The notes under the pieces are model-generated. The model had not been told where the DNA came from. It saw only the letters and a program-made list of their open reading frames with translations, and searched no databases. A stretch of 64,000 nt of DNA from Yersinia artesiana (GTDB lineage Bacteria > Pseudomonadota > Gammaproteobacteria > Enterobacterales > Enterobacteriaceae): NCBI RefSeq assembly GCF_902726545.1, contig NZ_CACVAD010000015.1, positions 30,126 through 94,125 of the forward strand. Reading direction: 5' to 3'. The position numbers were made by a program, and so were the translations under genes. Positions 58,776 through 64,000 of the stretch are shown piece by piece (the first letter of the stretch is position 1; each line of letters opens with the position of its first letter).

Positions 58776-60509
58776 GTGACATTGAAAACTCAACTTCGCC
58801 GTCGTGAGGCGGTGGATGATAGCCATTTGCCCACGCAGTTACATCCACTGTTGCGCCGTCTTTATGCCAACCGTGGTGTAAAAAGCGCAGAAGAACTGGA
58901 ACGCGGTGTCAAAGGTCTGCTTGCCTGGCAGCAACTCGACGGTATTGATGCTGGTGTCACTCTGTTGCAACAAGCATTGGCTGACAGGCGTCGTATTGTG
59001 ATTGTCGGTGATTTTGATGCCGATGGTGCAACCAGCACGGCGTTGGCAGTGCTCGCTTTGCGTAGCATGGGTGGCAGTAATATTGATTATCTGGTGCCAA
59101 ATCGTTTTGAAGATGGCTATGGGCTGAGTCCCGAAGTTGTCGAACAAGTTGCCGCCCGTGGTGCAGAACTGATCGTCACTGTCGATAACGGTATTTCTTC
59201 TCATGCGGGAGTGGATTTGGCGCACGCCTTGGGTATCCAGGTGTTGGTTACCGACCATCACCTGCCGGGGGAAACCTTGCCAGCAGCAGAAGCTATCATC
59301 AATCCCAATTTGGCTGGATGTGATTTTCTCTCCAAATCACTGGCTGGAGTGGGCGTCACCTTTTATCTAATGTTGGCATTACGTGCACGTCTTAGAGACA
59401 GTGGCTGGTTTGAACAGCGAGCTTTAGCGATACCTAACCTGGCTGAGTTACTGGATTTGGTAGCACTGGGAACGGTTGCTGATGTAGTGCCACTGGATGC
59501 CAATAACCGCATTTTGGTGCATCAGGGGCTAAGCCGTATTCGTGCGGGGAAATGCCGGCCAGGTATTCGTGCATTGCTGGAAGTCGCCAACCGCGATGCG
59601 CGCCAATTGGCAGCCAACGATCTGGGTTTCTCCCTCGGCCCACGGCTTAATGCGGCTGGGCGTCTGGATGATATGTCCATCGGGGTGGCGTTGTTGCTCA
59701 GTGACGATATTGCTCAGGCCAGAGCACTGGCAATTGATCTTGATTCACTTAATCAAACGCGCCGCGAGATAGAGCAGGGTATGCAGGTTGAAGCCTTGCA
59801 ACTGTGTGACCAATTAGAGCGCACCAGCACTGAATTACCTTACGGTATCGCGATGTACCACCCTGAGTGGCACCAAGGGGTGGTCGGGATTTTGGCCTCG
59901 CGTATTAAAGAACGTTTTCATCGGCCGGTTATTGCTTTTGCCCCAGCAGGTGACGGTTTACTGAAAGGCTCGGGGCGTAGTGTGGCAGGGCTGCATATGC
60001 GGGATGCTCTTGAGCGCCTGGATACCTTAAACCCAGGATTGATGCTGAAATTTGGTGGCCATGCGATGGCGGCGGGGTTATCGCTGGAACAGGATAAATT
60101 CGATGAATTCCGTCAGCGCTTTGCAGATTTAGTCGGTGAATGGATGGACGCCTCGCAGTTGGAGGGCGTTATCTGGTCAGACGGTGAACTGAAGGGCAAC
60201 GAATTATCACTGGAAACAGCGGAGTTGCTGCGAGATGGTGGCCCCTGGGGGCAATCCTTCCCTGAACCCACATTTGACGGGAAATTCCGTATCTTGCAAC
60301 AACGGCTGGTGGGTGAACGCCACCTGAAACTTATGGTTGAGCCTTTGCATGGTGGGCCTCTGCTGGATGGTATCGCGTTTAATATTGATACGACTTTATG
60401 GCCGGATAGCAGTGTGCGTGAAGTTAAGCTGGCTTATAAACTTGATATTAATGAGTATCGCGGTAACCGCAGTGTCCAGTTGCTGATTCAACACCTGTGG
60501 CCGTATTAG
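58776..60509 (+). CDS. recJ: Single-stranded-DNA exonuclease RecJ
   Basis: 5'-3' ssDNA exonuclease of RecF-type repair and mismatch repair. At 577 residues with GTG start, N-terminus TLKTQLRRREAVDDSHLP matching E. coli. DHH family: VGDFDADGATSTALAVLAL, TVDNGISSHAG, VTDHHLPGE, and DHHA1 part GSGRSVAGLHMRDAL with KFGGHAMAAG. In E. coli it precedes prfB; here two ERICs intervene. Confidence 0.97.
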   Translation: MTLKTQLRRREAVDDSHLPTQLHPLLRRLYANRGVKSAEELERGVKGLLAWQQLDGIDAGVTLLQQALADRRRIVIVGDFDADGATSTALAVLALRSMGGSNIDYLVPNRFEDGYGLSPEVVEQVAARGAELIVTVDNGISSHAGVDLAHALGIQVLVTDHHLPGETLPAAEAIINPNLAGCDFLSKSLAGVGVTFYLMLALRARLRDSGWFEQRALAIPNLAELLDLVALGTVADVVPLDANNRILVHQGLSRIRAGKCRPGIRALLEVANRDARQLAANDLGFSLGPRLNAAGRLDDMSIGVALLLSDDIAQARALAIDLDSLNQTRREIEQGMQVEALQLCDQLERTSTELPYGIAMYHPEWHQGVVGILASRIKERFHRPVIAFAPAGDGLLKGSGRSVAGLHMRDALERLDTLNPGLMLKFGGHAMAAGLSLEQDKFDEFRQRFADLVGEWMDASQLEGVIWSDGELKGNELSLETAELLRDGGPWGQSFPEPTFDGKFRILQQRLVGERHLKLMVEPLHGGPLLDGIAFNIDTTLWPDSSVREVKLAYKLDINEYRGNRSVQLLIQHLWPY

Positions 60510-60527
60510 TAAACCACGATATTATTC

Positions 60528-60654
60528 TATACCCAAAGTAGTTGGTGTTGCAGCAAGGCAGCTAACGAATGAATCCCGATGAGCTGACATTAGTCAGTGA
60601 TTCGGGTGAGTGAGAGCCGCTAACACAGCTGCAGCAGCAAATAGGAAGGGGATA
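60528..60654. repeat. ERIC-like element after recJ
   Basis: 127 bp, starting TATACCCAAAGTAGTTGG and ending GGAAGGGGATA, 18 bases after the recJ stop. Similar subtype to 13967 (TTGGTGTTGCAGCAAGGCAG). Confidence 0.8.
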
Positions 60655-60714
60655 GCTACAAATATAGTCAACAAGCTATAAACCGTCGTATAGATCCGTT
60701 AGAATTACTAATTC

Positions 60715-60858
60715 TGTGCCCTAAATAATTCAAGTTGCAGGAAGGCGGCAATTGAGTAAATCCCGACGAGTCTATTTATTTTAAGGTCAATAGGCAGTCA
60801 ATGATTCGGGTGAGCGAAGACAGCCAACACACATGCAGCTTGAAGTATGGCGGGTATA
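60715..60858. repeat. Long ERIC element upstream of prfB
   Basis: 144 bp in the orientation opposite to 35788: GCCCTAAATAATTCAAGTTG end, AGCTTGAAGTATGGCGGGTATA end, with about 17 bases inserted near the centre (TTATTTTAAGGTCAATAGG). Its end is 42 bases before the prfB ATG. The gap 60510-60900 is these two ERICs plus about 100 bases of unremarkable sequence. Confidence 0.85.
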
Positions 60859-60900
60859 ATGACATTCCGTCATCTACGACTTAACGTAAGACTTTAAACC

Positions 60901-61999
60901 ATGTTTGAAATAAACCCGGTAAAAAACCGAATTCAGGACCTGTCTGATCGGACAGCCGTTCTCAGGGGGTATCTTTGACTATGATGCCAAGAAAGAACGA
61001 CTGGAAGAAGTAAACGCTGAGCTGGAACAGCCCGACGTCTGGAATGAACCTGAGCGCGCTCAGGCTCTAGGTAAAGAACGCGCCTCGCTGGAAGAGATTG
61101 TCACCACCATTGATCAACTGGATCAAGGTATGGACGACGTGACTGGCTTGCTGGAGTTGGCTATTGAAGCTGACGACGAAGAGACATTTAACGAAGCGGT
61201 TGCTGAGTTAGATATCCTTGATGGCAAGCTGGGCCAACTCGAATTCCGCAGAATGTTCTCTGGTGAGTATGATAGCGCCAACTGCTATCTGGATCTGCAA
61301 GCCGGTTCCGGTGGTACAGAAGCTCAGGACTGGGCCAGCATGCTGCTGCGCATGTACCTGCGTTGGGCTGAAGCCAAAGGCTTCAAAACCGAAATCATTG
61401 AAGAATCTGATGGTGATGTTGCAGGCTTAAAATCAGCCACTATCAAAATTATCGGTGATTATGCGTTTGGTTGGTTACGTACTGAAACTGGCGTGCATCG
61501 TCTGGTACGTAAAAGCCCGTTTGACTCTGGTGGCCGCCGTCATACTTCGTTCAGTTCTGCCTTTGTCTATCCAGAAGTTGACGACGATATTGATATCGAA
61601 ATCAACCCAGCGGACCTGCGTATTGACGTTTACCGCGCATCTGGTGCGGGTGGTCAGCACGTCAACAAAACAGAATCTGCGGTACGTATTACCCATATTC
61701 CGACCAATATTGTGACTCAGTGCCAGAATGACCGTTCTCAGCATAAGAACAAAGATCAAGCTATGAAACAGCTGAAAGCAAAGCTGTATGAGTTTGAGAT
61801 GCAAAAGAAAAATGCTGATAAACAGATGCTGGAAGATAACAAGTCTGATATTGGCTGGGGTAGCCAGATCCGTTCTTATGTACTGGATGACTCCCGTATC
61901 AAAGATTTGCGTACCGGTGTGGAAACACGCAACACGCAAGCGGTACTGGATGGCGATCTGGACAAATTCATTGAAGCAAGTTTGAAAGCCGGGCTATAA
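60901..61999 (+). CDS. prfB: Peptide chain release factor 2 (programmed +1 frameshift)
   Basis: Recognises UGA and UAA stop codons. The first 25 codons run from ATG at 60901 to CTT at 60973-60975, then in-frame TGA (60976-60978); +1 slippage continues at GAC (60977), giving 365 residues as in E. coli. Codon-recognition SPF in [12 protein letters not shown]; peptide-release GGQ in [17 protein letters not shown]. It precedes lysS by nine bases. The ERIC lies in its leader. Confidence 0.97.
60963..60979 (+). promoter_or_regulatory. prfB autoregulatory +1 frameshift site
   Basis: AGGGGG (60964-60969) acts as an internal Shine-Dalgarno three bases ahead of slippery CTT TGA C (60973-60979). When RF2 is low, the pause at UGA permits slippage and full-length synthesis. 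Confidence 0.95.
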
Positions 62000-62008
62000 G
62001 GAACTGAG

Positions 62009-63526
62009 ATGTCAGAGCAAAAATTAGAAGGTGCTGAGCAAGCGCAAGAACTCAATAGTGAGTTACAAGCTCGTCGGGAAAAACTGGCTGCACTGCGGAA
62101 AAAAGGGATTGCTTTCCCTAATGACTTCCGCCGTGAGCACCTCTCAGACCAGCTGCATGCTGAGTACGGCGAAAAAACAAATGAAGAATTAGAAGCGCTG
62201 GATATCGAAGTGACCGTTGCTGGCCGAATGATGACTCGCCGTATCATGGGGAAAGCATCATTTGTGACGCTGCAAGATGTCGGTGGCCGTATCCAGTTGT
62301 ACGTTTCTCGCGATGACCTGCCGGAAGGCGTGTATAACGAAGAATTCAAAAAGTGGGATCTGGGCGATATCCTGGGCGCGCGCGGTAAGCTGTTTAAAAC
62401 CAAAACGGGCGAGCTGTCTATCCACTGTAGCGAATTGCGTTTGCTGACCAAAGCACTGCGCCCGCTGCCGGATAAATTCCACGGCCTGGCTGATCAGGAA
62501 ACCCGCTATCGCCAGCGTTATCTGGATCTGATCGCTAACGACGAATCTCGCCATACATTCAAAGTTCGTTCGCAAGTGATGTCAGCTATCCGCAACTTCA
62601 TGGTGGAAAAAGGCTTCATGGAAGTCGAAACCCCTATGATGCAAGTGATTCCTGGTGGTGCTTCAGCGCGTCCGTTCGTGACTCATCACAATGCGCTGGA
62701 TATCGATATGTACTTGCGTATCGCCCCAGAGTTGTATCTGAAGCGCCTGGTGGTTGGTGGTTTTGAACGTGTGTTTGAGATCAACCGTAACTTCCGTAAT
62801 GAAGGTGTTTCACCACGTCATAACCCAGAGTTCACCATGATGGAACTCTATATGGCGTATGCGGATTACAAAGACCTGATTGCGCTGACCGAAGAGTTAT
62901 TCCGGACACTGACTGAAACCGTGCTGGGTAGTAGTGTGGTGCAGTATGGTGATCAGGAATTCGATTTCGGTAAGCCTTTTGCCAAACTGACTATGAAAGA
63001 AGCTATCTGCAAATATCGTCCAGAAACTAACGTGGCTGATTTAGACGATATGGATAAAGCGGTAGCTATCGCCGAGTCTTTGGGTATTAAAGTTGAGAAG
63101 AGCTGGGGCTTGGGCCGCGTTCAATGCGAAATTTTCGAAGAGACCGCAGAGAGCCACCTGATTCAACCAACCTTCATTACTGAATACCCAGCAGAAGTTT
63201 CACCGTTGGCACGTCGTAATGATGATAATCCGTTTATCACTGACCGCTTCGAATTCTTTATCGGTGGCCGTGAAATTGGTAATGGTTTCTCCGAGCTGAA
63301 TGATGCTGAAGATCAGGCACAGCGCTTTGCTGATCAGGTTAGCGCCAAAGAAGCTGGTGATGACGAAGCGATGTTCTATGACGAAGACTATGTTACCGCA
63401 CTGGAACATGGCTTGCCGCCGACCGCGGGTCTGGGTATCGGTATCGACCGTATGGTGATGTTATTTACCAATAGCCACACCATTCGCGATGTTATCTTGT
63501 TCCCAGCGATGCGCCCGGTAAAATAA
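62009..63526 (+). CDS. lysS: Lysyl-tRNA synthetase (class II)
   Basis: Charges tRNA-Lys. At 505 residues (E. coli LysS/LysU 505). OB-fold anticodon-binding domain [18 protein letters not shown]; motif 2 [20 protein letters not shown]; motif 3 [13 protein letters not shown]. Nine bases after prfB, with the conserved prfB-lysS organisation. Position after prfB favours lysS over lysU. Confidence 0.97.
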   Translation: MSEQKLEGAEQAQELNSELQARREKLAALRKKGIAFPNDFRREHLSDQLHAEYGEKTNEELEALDIEVTVAGRMMTRRIMGKASFVTLQDVGGRIQLYVSRDDLPEGVYNEEFKKWDLGDILGARGKLFKTKTGELSIHCSELRLLTKALRPLPDKFHGLADQETRYRQRYLDLIANDESRHTFKVRSQVMSAIRNFMVEKGFMEVETPMMQVIPGGASARPFVTHHNALDIDMYLRIAPELYLKRLVVGGFERVFEINRNFRNEGVSPRHNPEFTMMELYMAYADYKDLIALTEELFRTLTETVLGSSVVQYGDQEFDFGKPFAKLTMKEAICKYRPETNVADLDDMDKAVAIAESLGIKVEKSWGLGRVQCEIFEETAESHLIQPTFITEYPAEVSPLARRNDDNPFITDRFEFFIGGREIGNGFSELNDAEDQAQRFADQVSAKEAGDDEAMFYDEDYVTALEHGLPPTAGLGIGIDRMVMLFTNSHTIRDVILFPAMRPVK

Positions 63527-63553
63527 GTGATTCCGGTTAACGGTAAATCTATT

Positions 63554-63575
63554 AGGGCGCTTCGGCGCCCTTTTT
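63554..63575 (+). terminator. Intrinsic terminator of prfB-lysS
   Basis: AGGGCGC-TTCG-GCGCCCT stem with stable UUCG loop, then TTTTT. Confidence 0.95.
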
Positions 63576-63651
63576 ATCAAACAAAACAGCGATAGTTATA
63601 CTTGGTTTAATCTAATCGCTTAAAATACCGGCGCTTAGGCTATATCTTCGC

Positions 63652-63679
63652 TTGCCCACGTCAAAGAACCGGTTATAAT
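63652..63679 (+). promoter_or_regulatory. Sigma70 promoter of the tRNA-Gly gene
   Basis: -35 TTGCCC (63652-63657), 16-bp spacer, consensus -10 TATAAT (63674-63679), 17 bases before the tRNA. Confidence 0.8.
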
Positions 63680-63696
63680 GCAAACCTCACACCGAA

Positions 63697-63770
63697 GCGG
63701 GTGTAGTTCAATGGTAGAACGAGAGCTTCCCAAGCTCTATACGAGGGTTCGATTCCCTTCACCCGCTCCA
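63697..63770 (+). tRNA. glyU: tRNA-Gly (anticodon CCC)
   Basis: 74 nt with encoded CCA: acceptor GCGGGTG pairs with CACCCGC, D-arm GTTCAATGGTAGAAC, anticodon stem AGAGC/GCTCT around loop TTCCCAA (anticodon CCC), T-arm AGGGTTCGATTCCCT. Differs from E. coli glyU at the acceptor pair only. tRNA genes of this sort are common integration sites. Confidence 0.97.
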
Positions 63771-64000
63771 ACTTAACGTCTCGCAGTATCTCCCGAAGTA
63801 CATCAAACCCAGTAAATCCGCATATCTCAGGCTAATCTAGCTATTCCTATATACATGTTCGTCTATTGAAATCTACTTATAACGGGGGGTTATATATGGG
63901 TATCAAATTGTACCCACCTAAAAGTTAAGCAGTTACTTTCAATAGATGTCAGATATCGAAAATCCATCAGTGAAAAAGTGAATAAACTGGCAAATTTCCC
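63771..64000. other. Tail after tRNA-Gly with nested inverted repeats, no gene seen
   Basis: 230 bp to the window end without a convincing coding frame. A pair of 10-bp inverted arms TCTATTGAAA (63872-63881) and TTTCAATAGA (63937-63946) brackets GGGTA...TACCC (63898-63902, 63911-63915). Could be an integrated-element border or regulatory palindrome; the sequence ends too soon to tell. Confidence 0.4.

Noticed and set aside
60976..60978. Apparent nonsense mutation splitting prfB
   Set aside because: It is the conserved in-frame UGA of the RF2 programmed frameshift, with AGGGGG and CTT in the right places.
1..64000. CRISPR array, prophage or transposon genes
   Set aside because: No regularly spaced short repeats, no cas, integrase, transposase or phage structural genes were found; repeats are dispersed ERIC and YPAL types.

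Overview
The window is a 64 kb stretch of enterobacterial core chromosome, most probably from Yersinia (the many ERIC elements lean towards the Y. enterocolitica group; species cannot be fixed from this sequence). The evidence is that nearly every protein is close to its E. coli counterpart at 64-66 min (speC, mltC, yggX, mutY, trmB ... prfB, lysS). Several features point away from E. coli to Yersinia: the aguAB pair, proC beside yggS/yggT, a Rieske gene instead of speB after speA, about seven ERIC or ERIC-like repeats plus fragments, and two or more YPAL-type palindromic repeats. No prophage, transposase, CRISPR array, toxin-antitoxin pair or secretion cluster is visible.

Layout. 1-20.7 kb: the 3' part of speC, a TauE/SafE permease, mltC-yggX-mutY, divergent trmB-yggL, glsB, yggN, the minus-strand cluster yggS/proC/yggT/yggU/rdgB/hemW facing a PilT-like ATPase (yggR), aguA-aguB, and yqgE-ruvX, gshB, rsmE, endA, sprT. 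20.7-22 kb: a three-gene sulfur cassette, an ArsR/BigR-type persulfide sensor plus two YeeE/YedE membrane proteins. 22-27.5 kb: metK, a 1 kb regulatory gap, speA, a Rieske ferredoxin and loiP. 27.7-34.7 kb: tktA, epd-pgk-fbaA and mscS. 35-40.7 kb: argO, yggE, argP, rpiA, serA, fau, then 6S RNA (ssrS) and zapA. 41.7-51.3 kb: ygfB-pepP-ubiH-ubiI and gcvTHP. 51.6-56.5 kb: a lipocalin-like protein, ygfF, an HD hydrolase, trhA, ygfZ, sdhE-ygfX and a CreB remnant. 56.5-64 kb: fldB, xerD-dsbC-recJ, prfB (with its programmed frameshift)-lysS and tRNA-Gly(CCC).

How the genes fit together. Polyamine synthesis is unusually concentrated here: SpeC (ornithine to putrescine), SpeA (arginine to agmatine), AguA and AguB (agmatine to putrescine) and MetK (S-adenosylmethionine). 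No speB is present next to speA, so agmatine is probably processed through AguAB. Central carbon metabolism (TktA, Epd, Pgk, FbaA, RpiA) has a good Cra operator upstream of epd. One-carbon metabolism (GcvTHP, SerA, Fau, MetK) has a PurR-like site upstream of gcvT and three MetJ boxes upstream of metK.

I found no convincing undescribed system. The most interesting signals are the YPAL elements flanked by duplicated terminator hairpins at mscS and gcvP, a 33-codon CreB stub directly after ygfX, the cysteine spacing of the ArsR-family sensor in the sulfur cassette, a 15-bp in-frame tandem repeat at the end of mutY, and nested inverted repeats just after the terminal tRNA gene.
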